A stretch of 43,650 bases of DNA, taken from the NCBI GenBank assembly GCA_017454355.1, contig JAFTDD010000015.1:1-43650 (forward strand), given 5' to 3'. The position numbers and the translations under genes are program-made. The notes below the pieces were generated by a model that was not told where the DNA came from, made no database searches, and saw only the letters and a program-made list of their open reading frames with translations. Of the stretch, positions 1-6,607 are shown one piece after another. Position 1 is the stretch's first letter. Every line of letters begins with the position of its first letter. The stretch comes from Muribaculaceae bacterium. Its GTDB lineage: Bacteria > Bacteroidota > Bacteroidia > Bacteroidales > Muribaculaceae.

Positions 1-117
1 GAGCATAACACGCGTGTGAACGCGGCCAAGCACATCTCGAAAAGACTCCTTTATCTTATAGTAGCGGAGTTCCCTGTCGTGTTCCGGACTGTATCTTATG
101 ACTGAAGTGAAGTACAT
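1..117 (-). CDS. IS1634-like transposase, N-terminal fragment (runs off window)
   Basis: The minus strand reads an open 39-codon frame from the ATG at 117 to the window edge, starting MYFTSVIRYSPEHDREL and continuing through YYKIKESFRDVLGRVH. This start (a short beta strand, then 'YYKIKESFRD..GRVHTR') resembles the beginning of IS1634/IS4-superfamily DDE transposases of Bacteroidetes, which open with a 'YY.L.ESYR...G+...' pattern. The catalytic DDE residues would lie outside the window, so function cannot be checked. The presumed IS end lies 160 bases upstream, near 276. The assignment rests on the N-terminal pattern only and is moderately sure. Confidence 0.6.
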   Translation of the reverse strand, partial: MYFTSVIRYSPEHDRELRYYKIKESFRDVLGRVHTRVML

Positions 118-236
118 CGCCGCAAAGATACAACAAAAAAACGTAACCTGTGGGTATTACAAACCAACTTGCAGGAAACGCCACATTTGAAAATCAACCA
201 ATTGCCACCTTTCTCCTACCGAAAATAACCACAAAA

Positions 237-276
237 AACGCTGAAAAAAAATTTCAGCGTTGAAGTTGGGTTAGAT
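237..276. repeat. Presumed IS terminal sequence with hairpin
   Basis: Positions 255-276 contain CAGCGTTGAAGTTGGGTTAG followed by AT. The same 22 bases occur at 3721-3742, and their inverse at 3690-3709, in a perfect palindrome. An inner hairpin pairs 237-246 with 252-261 around five A residues. Because the transposase gene reads leftward from 117, this is in the right place to be the 5' end of that IS. The other end lies outside the window, so neither terminal inverted repeats nor a target duplication can be confirmed. Confidence 0.5.
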
Positions 277-421
277 AACAAAGGCTGCACCTCAGCATAG
301 TTCAAGCAAGCTTGACTCTGCATTCGGTTTGCACGATTGTTGCGATGAGCCGAGCGCACCGCAGGAGAGCGCACCCAAGAAGAAAGCCACACGCAAGAGC
401 GCAAAGAAAGAGAGCAAGTAA
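275..421 (+). pseudogene. Truncated 3' end of a Lys-rich protein gene
   Basis: A frame with no ATG is open from the TAG at 272-274 to the TAA at 419-421. It ends in a strongly basic tail (SAPKKKATRKSAKKESK). A Lys/Arg/Ala-rich C-terminus is typical of small DNA-binding or mobile-element proteins. The frame begins exactly where the presumed IS end stops, so the likeliest explanation is that the IS insertion removed the 5' part of the gene. It could instead be chance coding, since only 48 codons remain. Confidence 0.35.
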
Positions 422-427
422 TTTGAA

Positions 428-467
428 GTTTAACAAGGTGGGCGAGCCTCACAAGCCGCCCACCACA
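428..467 (+). promoter_or_regulatory. Leader hairpin module, copy 1
   Basis: GTTTAACAAGGTGGG (428-442) begins a stem pairing GGTGGGC (437-443) with GCCCACC (458-464), followed by ACA. The hairpin ends 16 bases before the ATG at 481. A second copy with the same lead sequence lies at 876-907, before another small ORF. A conserved lead plus a compensating stem points to a regulatory RNA element or translation leader. No Rfam family is recognised. Confidence 0.5.
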
Positions 468-480
468 AACACCAAGCACT

Positions 481-720
481 ATGAAAAGAGAATTGAAAAA
501 AGCGATTTCGACAATCCGCAAAATTCAGGACGCAGTTTTTAACATCTGCACCGAGAGAAGTTTGAGCATTGACTGCTCGAACTATGAAGGTCGCCAGTGG
601 TGGACAATCTTTGCACACAACAAGAGCACAAGAGAGAAGTGTGAAATGTGGCAAATCCACGAAGGCGATGACTATGAGGGAATTATTACCGAGATTACTA
701 ACTATCTTAACAAGCAGTAA
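481..720 (+). CDS. Small hypothetical protein, 79 aa
   Basis: The start MKRELKKAISTIRKIQD follows the leader hairpin at 428-467 by 16 bases. The 79-residue product is soluble, with no signal peptide or membrane segment. It has an amphipathic N-terminal helix, then a compact mixed region (..EGRQWWTIFAHNKS..CEMWQIHEGDDYEGIITEITNYLNKQ) that looks like a small alpha/beta fold. The next small ORF starts two bases after its stop, so the two are probably cotranscribed. The family is not recognised. The setting, small plus-strand ORFs next to an IS end in AT-rich DNA, suggests cargo of a phage or integrative element. Confidence 0.55.
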   Translation: MKRELKKAISTIRKIQDAVFNICTERSLSIDCSNYEGRQWWTIFAHNKSTREKCEMWQIHEGDDYEGIITEITNYLNKQ

Positions 721-721
721 A

Positions 722-868
722 ATGAACAAGAGAGTAAAAAAGCAGGTTGAGCACATTTGCTATTATTGCAAATTTTCATGTGCTTGTGGCTGGCACTTGT
801 GGTATTGCACCAAGCACGATGAAGATGTGAGCGAACAAAATTCCTGCAATGATTGGGAAGAAGAATAA
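722..868 (+). CDS. Small Cys/His-rich hypothetical protein, 48 aa
   Basis: The ATG at 722 follows the previous stop by one base, implying translational coupling. The 48-residue product starts MNKRVKKQVEHICYYCKFSC and contains a CxxC pair, a CxC and further Cys and His residues (CGWHLWYCTKH), with an acidic end. Such spacing suggests a tiny zinc-binding or treble-clef-like domain, but no family can be named. Longer upstream in-frame starts exist but would overlap the preceding gene heavily, so the short form is preferred. Confidence 0.5.
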   Translation: MNKRVKKQVEHICYYCKFSCACGWHLWYCTKHDEDVSEQNSCNDWEEE

Positions 869-875
869 CAAGAAT

Positions 876-907
876 GTTTAACAAGGTGGGGAGCAATCCC
901 CACCACA
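876..907 (+). promoter_or_regulatory. Leader hairpin module, copy 2
   Basis: GTTTAACAAGGTGGG (876-890) repeats the lead of copy 1. GGTGGGGA (885-892) pairs perfectly with TCCCCACC (897-904) around a GCAA loop, a GNRA tetraloop. The hairpin ends 17 bases before the ATG at 922. The stem sequence differs from copy 1 but pairing is kept, which supports a selected RNA structure. Confidence 0.5.
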
Positions 908-921
908 TTTCAACCGAGACA

Positions 922-1152
922 ATGAAAGCAACAACAAAACAAATCGAACCGCTGAAGAAGCTGCACCACTATTATCAAGGCGTAGACATCAGCGCACTGG
1001 ACATCAAGCACGCATCGAAGATGATTTCGGTATTGCTGACGATGAAGAAAAATCGTTGGAATTTCAAGTATCTTGCCAGCCTTTCTGATGAGTTTTACGA
1101 CATTGAGGAACAAGCCTTCGGCAATCAGCTGACTCCAGCCGAGAGTTGGTAA
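922..1152 (+). CDS. Small hypothetical protein, 76 aa
   Basis: I chose the ATG at 922 (MKATTKQIEPLKKLHHYYQG) because it sits 17 bases after leader hairpin copy 2, as in the gene at 481. An upstream ATG at 853 would read through the hairpin. The 76-residue product is mostly helical and basic in the middle (..KHASKMISVLLTMKKNRWNFKYLASLSDEF), with no signal peptide. The family is not recognised. It is the last plus-strand ORF before the convergent minus-strand toxin operon, and the two stop codons are only about 30 bases apart. Confidence 0.5.
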   Translation: MKATTKQIEPLKKLHHYYQGVDISALDIKHASKMISVLLTMKKNRWNFKYLASLSDEFYDIEEQAFGNQLTPAESW

Positions 1153-1181
1153 TTATACGGTTGAAGCCATAGGATAACCAA

Positions 1182-1715
1182 TTAATATAAATCAGGGATT
1201 AAAAAAGATAAACAAATAGGACCAAACATTTTATCTGGACTATTAATGTCATTTTCCAATAATTTTGTACTTTGGTTCCATTCGAATAATACTTTATGAT
1301 TATTATCGCATATAGTAAAATAGTATAAGAATGGCGTATAATTACTATCTATAACTTTCTGTTTAAGTACGTGTTCAGTATTGATTAAAGAAAATAACTG
1401 TTGCATCATTTGGTCATCTTTTGGTAAATGGACAGTATTATATTGATAACAGAGTGCTGTCAAATGTGAATCGGCATAGAATACACTATAAAAACTGATA
1501 TTGTCAATTGCAATCATCCATGAAGTAATACCATTACAACCACTCATGTAAAACGCGCAATATGACTTTCCTGCCACACTGTCTTTTAGTTGCGAATTCG
1601 CAATTAAATTTGATAATCCATTTCTCTGCCCCTCATAAAAACAATCAAAATCAGATGCTAAAGATATTGACTTCGAGAGAATGGATATAATTATTAAGAT
1701 ATAAAATTGTTTCAT
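1182..1715 (-). CDS. Secreted putative immunity protein of the mini-RHS toxin, 177 aa
   Basis: The product starts MKQFYILIIISILSKSISLA, a typical signal peptide, so it is exported to the periplasm or envelope. The mature part has several cysteines and no recognised domain. Its ATG overlaps the stop of the upstream RHS/metallopeptidase gene by four bases (ATGA, 1712-1715), giving tight translational coupling. A small unknown gene directly after a polymorphic-toxin gene is the usual place for the cognate immunity protein. That role is inferred from position only. Base composition is AT-rich like its two operon partners. It could instead be a chaperone or a lipid-free accessory factor. Confidence 0.55.
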   Translation of the reverse strand: MKQFYILIIISILSKSISLASDFDCFYEGQRNGLSNLIANSQLKDSVAGKSYCAFYMSGCNGITSWMIAIDNISFYSVFYADSHLTALCYQYNTVHLPKDDQMMQQLFSLINTEHVLKQKVIDSNYTPFLYYFTICDNNHKVLFEWNQSTKLLENDINSPDKMFGPICLSFLIPDLY

Positions 1716-2521
1716 CTAAAAGAAGGTAAAGCTGTGGCATTTGGTACCAAGGTTTTTGGACCATGATTAATTCCAGTATTAATAAAAGGAATCCCCATCA
1801 TTCTAAGAATCAAGTTCTCTGTTTGAACAGCATCAATATGTTGTTGCATTTCAGATGTGTGTCCTATTGACAATGAACGCCCATGCCCAAAGATTTCGTG
1901 TCCAGTAGTTACGGAAATCCCATTAAGATGCAATAGCGGATCCATCAAAATTACAGAGTACGTTCCATTATTAATCTCAGTGGTTACACCACCGCCACCA
2001 ATAGATTTCACCAAAAAAGCAGGAATGCCGCCATATCTATCCATTGTCCTCTGGACATCAATATAACTTGGCAGCAGTGGAGAAATAGTTTCTGTTCCTC
2101 TGTTAGACAGTAAACCATCGCTATTTAAATACTCAACAAAATGCTTAGATGGAGAGTTAATGGTATTAACAACAATATCAACCATAGCTTGTTGATCTCC
2201 ATTTAAAGTTAGCCCATATAATGCGGCAGATAATGCATCATCATTAATCTTTGCCAATGAATATCCATTCTGTTTTTTCCCTGACTGAACAATAAGCCCC
2301 CTAAATTGCTCAAATTCATCACCCGGGAAAATGGCTCTGATATCTTGTACTGCCATTGCCGCATCATCGCGTGTTACTCCCCTAATCTCACAACCACTAG
2401 GGTCAATATACCGAATAGGATTTCCAGCGCAATAAGCATAGGGAGATAAATGACCATAAGCGTAAGCGACATTAAAAATGCTAGCACATAAGCATAACAA
2501 AATACTAATTACCTTATTCAT
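1712..2521 (-). CDS. Secreted mini-RHS protein with HExxxH metallopeptidase-like toxin domain, 269 aa
   Basis: I chose the start MNKVISILLCLCASIFNVAYA (signal peptide, residues 1-21) over an in-frame ATG 12 codons upstream. Directly after the signal peptide is a scrap of RHS core, SPYAYCAGNPIRYIDPSG (about residues 26-43), the conserved sequence that precedes the variable toxin tip in RHS proteins. The remaining ~225 residues hold GHEIFGHG (H208, E209, H213; HExxxH rather than the classical HExxH) and TENLILRMMGIP (E235), like the 'ENxxRxxxGxP' that follows the zinc site in RHS/T6SS metallopeptidase toxins. The usual kilobases of RHS repeats are absent, so this is an orphan tip given its own export signal. 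It overlaps the gene before it by 8 bases and the one after by 4. Metallopeptidase activity is inferred. Confidence 0.7.
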   Translation of the reverse strand: MNKVISILLCLCASIFNVAYAYGHLSPYAYCAGNPIRYIDPSGCEIRGVTRDDAAMAVQDIRAIFPGDEFEQFRGLIVQSGKKQNGYSLAKINDDALSAALYGLTLNGDQQAMVDIVVNTINSPSKHFVEYLNSDGLLSNRGTETISPLLPSYIDVQRTMDRYGGIPAFLVKSIGGGGVTTEINNGTYSVILMDPLLHLNGISVTTGHEIFGHGRSLSIGHTSEMQQHIDAVQTENLILRMMGIPFINTGINHGPKTLVPNATALPSFR

Positions 2522-3539
2522 ATCCTTGTTTTTTTTGATGTTCTTGTAAAATACCATATCCTGATTCCCAACGTTGCTTAAGTTCTTCTGTTAATTGTGT
2601 CATATAAGTGTTCGCTAATTGTTGCTGAGATTCCATTATTAATAGGTCTAAATAATCAGTATAGTAATCCGCTAGTCCTCCATTCTTTTTTAAGTAGTTG
2701 AGGAGAAGTGTCTCGGCAGATTTTCCCTTAATAATAATTGCATTAGGATTCATCGGGTAATACCGTAATGACATTTGCACGCAATCTAATGTGAATTTAT
2801 CGTATTTATGATACTTCGCATTATATCCAAATGCTAAATCAGTCAATTGTGCTGCAACTGTTTGTCTATCGCTTAGCGGTGTTAAATATGTGCCTTTCGA
2901 GATGGCTGAATCAGAAATGGCAAAATACTCTTTTATCCAAAATGTGGGTTGATATTGGTGCGATGTCAATTCTACATTAACCCATTCTTCAGGGTAAAGA
3001 TTATCTTCATCTTTGTACATTATAAAACAATGTCCTGGACCATGAGCAATGTAAGCTTTCGCCTCTATAGCTTCCGCAAACAATTTGTATGCCCATGGTA
3101 ATGAGTGACACTGGCCTTTATGAGACTTAAGCACCCTTGACACAAACTGATTTCTCCAATCATTAGTGGGGATTTCTCCAGTAAAATCGTAGGTATAAGG
3201 TTTATAGTTGTTGCCAGACCATGGGTTAAAAAAATATTCGCACAAGGCCATTTGTTTTGCCGTCTTATACTTTTCTAAGTGATTAACAGAAATAAAACTA
3301 TTAATAAAATTTGATACACGATTGATTTCTTCACAAAAGTCCTTTTCATAATCAAGATTCCCATCAAGATAAGCCCACTCAGACAAAAAAACAGCTCGTT
3401 TTATTGAAAGATCTGTTATTCCTTCCAACATCGATGTCATCTCTTTATAAGCCATCACGTATCTTTTGTCAACATCTTGTGAGAAGACATTTTGACAAAA
3501 CAACACAAAACAAACAATTGTAAACAACAGCTTTTTCAT
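2514..3539 (-). CDS. Secreted transglutaminase-like (Cys-His) protein, 341 aa
   Basis: The start MKKLLFTIVCFVLFCQNVFSQ at 3539 gives a clear signal peptide; a longer start five codons upstream does not improve it. Residues 138-195 carry KSHKGQCHSLPWAYKLFAEA (C144), then AHGPGHCFIMY (H170), then EEWVNVEL (N188/E190). This is the Cys...His...acidic order of transglutaminase-like/SirB1-type folds. The rest is helical, with TPR-like spacing in the C-terminal third. It is the first gene of an AT-rich three-gene operon and its stop overlaps the mini-RHS gene by 8 bases. It may process, crosslink or mature the toxin, or degrade a target itself. The substrate cannot be told from sequence. Confidence 0.6.
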   Translation of the reverse strand: MKKLLFTIVCFVLFCQNVFSQDVDKRYVMAYKEMTSMLEGITDLSIKRAVFLSEWAYLDGNLDYEKDFCEEINRVSNFINSFISVNHLEKYKTAKQMALCEYFFNPWSGNNYKPYTYDFTGEIPTNDWRNQFVSRVLKSHKGQCHSLPWAYKLFAEAIEAKAYIAHGPGHCFIMYKDEDNLYPEEWVNVELTSHQYQPTFWIKEYFAISDSAISKGTYLTPLSDRQTVAAQLTDLAFGYNAKYHKYDKFTLDCVQMSLRYYPMNPNAIIIKGKSAETLLLNYLKKNGGLADYYTDYLDLLIMESQQQLANTYMTQLTEELKQRWESGYGILQEHQKKQGYE

Positions 3540-3684
3540 TCGACAAAGATACAAATAATTTTTATATTGAGTACTTTTCGGGTAAAAAAAATATGTCTTT
3601 TGGTGCAGGAATGGCAGGACGCAGTTTCAACTGGCAAGTGCAAAATTAGCCAATCATTTTGAAAAAAACATTTTTTGGTGTATC

Positions 3685-3745
3685 GAAACCTAACCCAACT
3701 TCAACGCTGTAAATTTTTTACAGCGTTGAAGTTGGGTTAGATTTC
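3685..3745. repeat. Perfect 24-bp palindrome built from the IS-end sequence
   Basis: Arm 3690-3713 and arm 3717-3740 are exact inverse complements around TTT. With one C:A mismatch the pairing extends to 3685 and 3745. Each arm contains the 22-base sequence seen at 255-276 beside the transposase gene. It can be read as two IS ends with nothing between them (a MITE-like ghost), or as a strong bidirectional hairpin terminator. Confidence 0.65.
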
Positions 3746-3776
3746 AAAATTGAGATTATTCACTAATTTTCATCAT

Positions 3777-3940
3777 AAGAATATTTCACGAAAGTTCATG
3801 GAAATTCACGGGATGCAAAATTTTACGATAAAGATTTTACGGATTTTTCGTGAGAATAATAGACGAAAATAGACGGAAATAGACGAGAGAAATTTTAATT
3901 TTGGACAGGCAAACAACGAGTTACGGATTTTACGTGAGAT
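3777..3940. repeat. Composite dispersed repeat, copy A (degenerate)
   Basis: This 3' flank of the AAA ATPase gene contains TTCATGGAAATTCACGGGA, ACGGATTTTTCGTGAGA and repeated AGACGAAAATAGACGG-type stretches. They match the arms of the better-preserved copies at 10199, 11119, 13075 and 25311. The stretch 3541-3949 holds no gene that I can support, only the palindrome at 3685-3745 and this repeat. Confidence 0.45.
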
Positions 3941-3949
3941 AATTATTAG

Positions 3950-5266
3950 TCAGATGAACATCACGAAATAGACGGGCATATATGTGACTCCAGCCTCTGA
4001 AACGACCTCGCGGCTATTGGACAAGACAACAGCCTTCTTGACGTTATAATCGGCATTGGAGATGAACGTGTCTATCGCGCTGTGCACTTTGTAATCTTTA
4101 CCGGACTTAACCTCAAGCGGCATCACCGACAACAAATCAAAGCGTTCAACCAAGAAGTCCACCTCACCATGCTTTTTACTATCATAGTAATACAGTTTGT
4201 GGCCGTGGGCATGCAACTCTTGAGCGACCGCTGTTTCATAGACCGAACCGAGGTTAATGCTCGCCGCGTCGTCGAGCACGGCAGTGATGTTATTGCGGTA
4301 TAACACGCTCGTTAAAATGCCCACATCGTTAAGATAGAGTTTCAACAGATTTTTGACGCAGGACTCCAGCATTGGGAAACGAGGTTGAGACACCGCTTTC
4401 ACTTCGAGCGCAATGCCGGCTTGCAGCAGATACTCAAACTCATCGGCATAGTCGCTGAACCGCTTATTGCTCTTTCCCTCAATACTATTGACAAACAGGC
4501 GTTTGCGTTTGTTCTCCATATTTGAAGGGATTACGGCATAAAGGCTACGTATCTTCAACTTGTTCTGCCGGTCATATTGCGAGGCGTCATCGCCATAAAA
4601 GTCGTGTATCGACTGCTGAATGTCGCGCACCAGAGCCATATTGCCGCTTTCTACAAAGGTATTCACCGCGTCAGGCAGCCCACCCACAAGCAGATATTTC
4701 CTAAACAAGTCCATCAATTGGGAGTGCATCCCCTCGTCGAGGGATTTCTCTTCAAGATAATGTTTCCTCAAATACTCCATTACCTCCGCGTTCCAGCCAT
4801 TAGCCGTTAAGAACTCCTCAAAATCAAGAGGATACATGTGTTTAACCTCTATGCTGCCAATCGGTATCGAGACCGATTTGGCCAGTGCGACCCCCAACAG
4901 CGAGCCGCTGGCAATATAGGTGAAGCGATCCTCGGCCTTGAGAAACTTAAGCATCGTGAACAGGTGAGGATAGGCTTGGATTTCGTCAAGGAAAACCAAT
5001 GTGTCACTCTTATTCCCAAGTTTGCTTCCGAATTGAACGCTCAAGCGCATATATAGATCGGAGGGTGTTTTCACCGACCGATAGAACTGCGGGCCGTTGG
5101 CATCCTCCAACAGATTAACTTCGATATAATTTTTATACATCTGTTGACCCACGTGGCGGATTATATATGACTTACCCACCTGCCTCGCTCCGTCAATAAT
5201 CAATATCCGGTTTGATGAGGAAGTAAAATAATGACGTATCTCGTTCTCTATCTTGCGTTTGAGCAT
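3950..5266 (-). CDS. AAA family ATPase with DUF4143 domain, 438 aa
   Basis: I chose the start MLKRKIENEIRHYF at 5266; the upstream in-frame extension is a low-complexity Lys/Phe stretch from the direct repeats there. The AAA_14 domain has Walker A GARQVGKS (residues 26-33) and Walker B DTLVFLDEIQAYP. The C-terminal DUF4143 half carries GEVDFLVE..LEVKSGK, a PD-(D/E)xK-like nuclease signature. Length matches the family. These proteins are widespread, often in variable regions of Bacteroidetes, and their role is poorly known; defence or DNA metabolism has been suggested. It is a single gene, next to the foreign segment but more GC-rich than the toxin operon. Confidence 0.88.
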   Translation of the reverse strand: MLKRKIENEIRHYFTSSSNRILIIDGARQVGKSYIIRHVGQQMYKNYIEVNLLEDANGPQFYRSVKTPSDLYMRLSVQFGSKLGNKSDTLVFLDEIQAYPHLFTMLKFLKAEDRFTYIASGSLLGVALAKSVSIPIGSIEVKHMYPLDFEEFLTANGWNAEVMEYLRKHYLEEKSLDEGMHSQLMDLFRKYLLVGGLPDAVNTFVESGNMALVRDIQQSIHDFYGDDASQYDRQNKLKIRSLYAVIPSNMENKRKRLFVNSIEGKSNKRFSDYADEFEYLLQAGIALEVKAVSQPRFPMLESCVKNLLKLYLNDVGILTSVLYRNNITAVLDDAASINLGSVYETAVAQELHAHGHKLYYYDSKKHGEVDFLVERFDLLSVMPLEVKSGKDYKVHSAIDTFISNADYNVKKAVVLSNSREVVSEAGVTYMPVYFVMFI

Positions 5267-5331
5267 AATATTCGCACTTTTTCGTAAAAATAAGTGCCAC
5301 AAAAATACACTTTTTCCGAAAATTTTCAAAG

Positions 5332-5384
5332 AAAAAACGCATTTTTTCCGAATTTTTAGGGCTAAAAAACGCATTTTTTCCGAA
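5332..5384. repeat. Direct repeat upstream of the AAA ATPase gene
   Basis: A 21-base A-run/CGC/T-run sequence ending in CCGAA occurs at 5332-5352 and again at 5364-5384 (period 32). A weaker third copy lies near 5308. It may be part of the promoter region or a decayed repeat. No promoter consensus is clear. Confidence 0.4.
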
Positions 5385-5392
5385 AATATGGG

Positions 5393-5441
5393 GGACGGTT
5401 CTTCTGTTTCAGCGACAAGGCGTGAAACAGAAGAACCGTCC
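5393..5441. terminator. Perfect 19-bp hairpin after the Spy-like gene
   Basis: GGACGGTTCTTCTGTTTCA (5393-5411) pairs exactly with TGAAACAGAAGAACCGTCC (5423-5441) around an 11-base loop. It lies 21 bases past the stop of the Spy-like gene, so it may end that operon. The long perfect stem and the lack of a good T-run are unusual for a plain terminator; a REP-type mobile palindrome is an alternative. Confidence 0.5.
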
Positions 5442-5462
5442 TCGGCATTCTTGATTTAAAAA

Positions 5463-5975
5463 TCAGTCGCGCGCGCGGTCGCCGCGCTTGCCGCGACGGT
5501 CACCGCGGTCGCCACGGTCGCGGTCGCCATCGCCGTGACGGTGGCCGCGGGGATTGTGGCGCAGTTTCTCCTGCATCTTCTTCTCCACCTGGAAGAACTG
5601 GCGCAGTTGCTTGGCGGAGAGCACGGTGGCGAGTTTGTCAACAACGCCGAGGCGGATGTCGGCGGCCTTCTTCTGATTCTGCAGGCGCTCCTTGATGATG
5701 GCGGCCTCCTGCTCGACGGTCACGTTGTCGTCCTTGGAACGCTTCTTGTCCATCTTGCGGTCGCGCGGACTCACCGTCTGGCGCATCTGCGCGTCGTAGT
5801 CGCGGTAGATGGGCTCAAACTTGGCCTTCTGCTGGTCGGTGAGTTTCAGGCGGTAAACCATCTCGCGCATCTTGGCCTCAAACAGGCGGGTCTCCATGCC
5901 CTCGTCGGGCATCTCTTGGGCGATGGCGGTGGCACTGACCACGAGCATCATCGCGAGAAATAACATCTTCTTCAT
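5463..5975 (-). CDS. Spy/CpxP-like periplasmic protein (LTxxQ), 170 aa
   Basis: The signal peptide MKKMLFLAMMLVVSATAIAQ is followed by a helical domain with LKLTDQQKAKF and a second VLSAKQLRQFF, the paired LTxxQ-type motifs of Spy/CpxP periplasmic chaperone-like proteins. The C-terminal ~30 residues are a low-complexity Arg/Gly/Asp tail (..GDRDRGDRGDRRGKRGD..), which is not part of the family and may bind polyanions or metal. It lies 140 bases downstream of the anti-sigma gene on the same strand, so it is a likely target or member of that envelope-stress regulon. That link is inferred from order. Confidence 0.75.
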   Translation of the reverse strand: MKKMLFLAMMLVVSATAIAQEMPDEGMETRLFEAKMREMVYRLKLTDQQKAKFEPIYRDYDAQMRQTVSPRDRKMDKKRSKDDNVTVEQEAAIIKERLQNQKKAADIRLGVVDKLATVLSAKQLRQFFQVEKKMQEKLRHNPRGHRHGDGDRDRGDRGDRRGKRGDRARD

Positions 5976-6032
5976 AGTCTTGTGAATTTTTTATTTGAAT
6001 AATTGTCGTTACTTGATGAGTTTTTATGATTG

Positions 6033-6066
6033 GGCCACGCTATCGCGTGGGAAATCTTTCAAAATA
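6033..6066. repeat. Palindrome-plus-tail repeat, single copy
   Basis: GGCCACGC, a short loop and GCGTGG form a hairpin followed by GGAAATCTTTCAAAAT. The same tail, with related hairpins, recurs at 24313-24434 and, inverted, at 24592-24655. The copy lies between the anti-sigma and Spy-like genes. Confidence 0.55.
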
Positions 6067-6115
6067 AAAAAAAGGGATTGATTGATTTCCCGCCAGCCAG
6101 GGCGGCGCAACCATT

Positions 6116-6607
6116 TTAGATATAGTTGTCGTCGATGTCGTATTCGTCGCCGAAGCGTGCAGCGTAGGAGGCTAGCATCTCGGCATCGGCCTCGTCGAGG
6201 GTGTTGATAAACTTGTCGATGGGGCCGGGGTCGGCTGTAGCCTCGGCAGCGGTCTCGGTGGCCAATGTCGCGCTATCATCGGCGGTGTAGTCGATGGTGG
6301 CGAAGCCGAACTCATCGCGGACGCTGTCGGCGCCGGTGCTCGCGGCGAGCAGTGCACCGCTATCGGCTATGTTGCCCGCATTGCGGCCGGTGACGAAGAC
6401 GGCGAGAGTGACCACCAGCGCCACGGCTGCTGCTGCGGCCGCGACCGCCCAACGGCGACGCAGGGTGCGGCGGCGGGCCGAGCGACGGGCGGCAGCGCCA
6501 TCTATAGCGCGGCGCGTGGCGCGCTCCACAAGGCTGTCGACGTAGGCGGCGTCGGCATCGGCAAACGGCATCTCGCGGGTGAGAGTGTTGATGTTGTCTT
6601 GGCTCAT
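6116..6607 (-). CDS. Putative anti-sigma factor, single-pass membrane protein, 163 aa
   Basis: An N-terminal cytoplasmic segment of ~45 residues (..DAAYVDSLVERATRRAIDGAAARRSARRRTLRRRW) is followed by one membrane helix AVAAAAAAVALVVTLAVFV, then an acidic, Asp-rich periplasmic tail. Its start overlaps the stop of the ECF sigma gene by four bases (ATGA), the classic sigma/anti-sigma arrangement. No zinc anti-sigma (HxxxCxxC) motif is present, so it belongs to an unclassified type. Its role is inferred from topology and position. The coding DNA is very GC-rich and Ala-rich. Confidence 0.65.
   Translation of the reverse strand: MSQDNINTLTREMPFADADAAYVDSLVERATRRAIDGAAARRSARRRTLRRRWAVAAAAAAVALVVTLAVFVTGRNAGNIADSGALLAASTGADSVRDEFGFATIDYTADDSATLATETAAEATADPGPIDKFINTLDEADAEMLASYAARFGDEYDIDDNYI

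Noticed and set aside
216-521. Minus-strand 101-codon frame over the IS end
   Set aside because: It runs through the IS-end hairpin and antisense to the small plus-strand ORF region, with no recognisable protein character.
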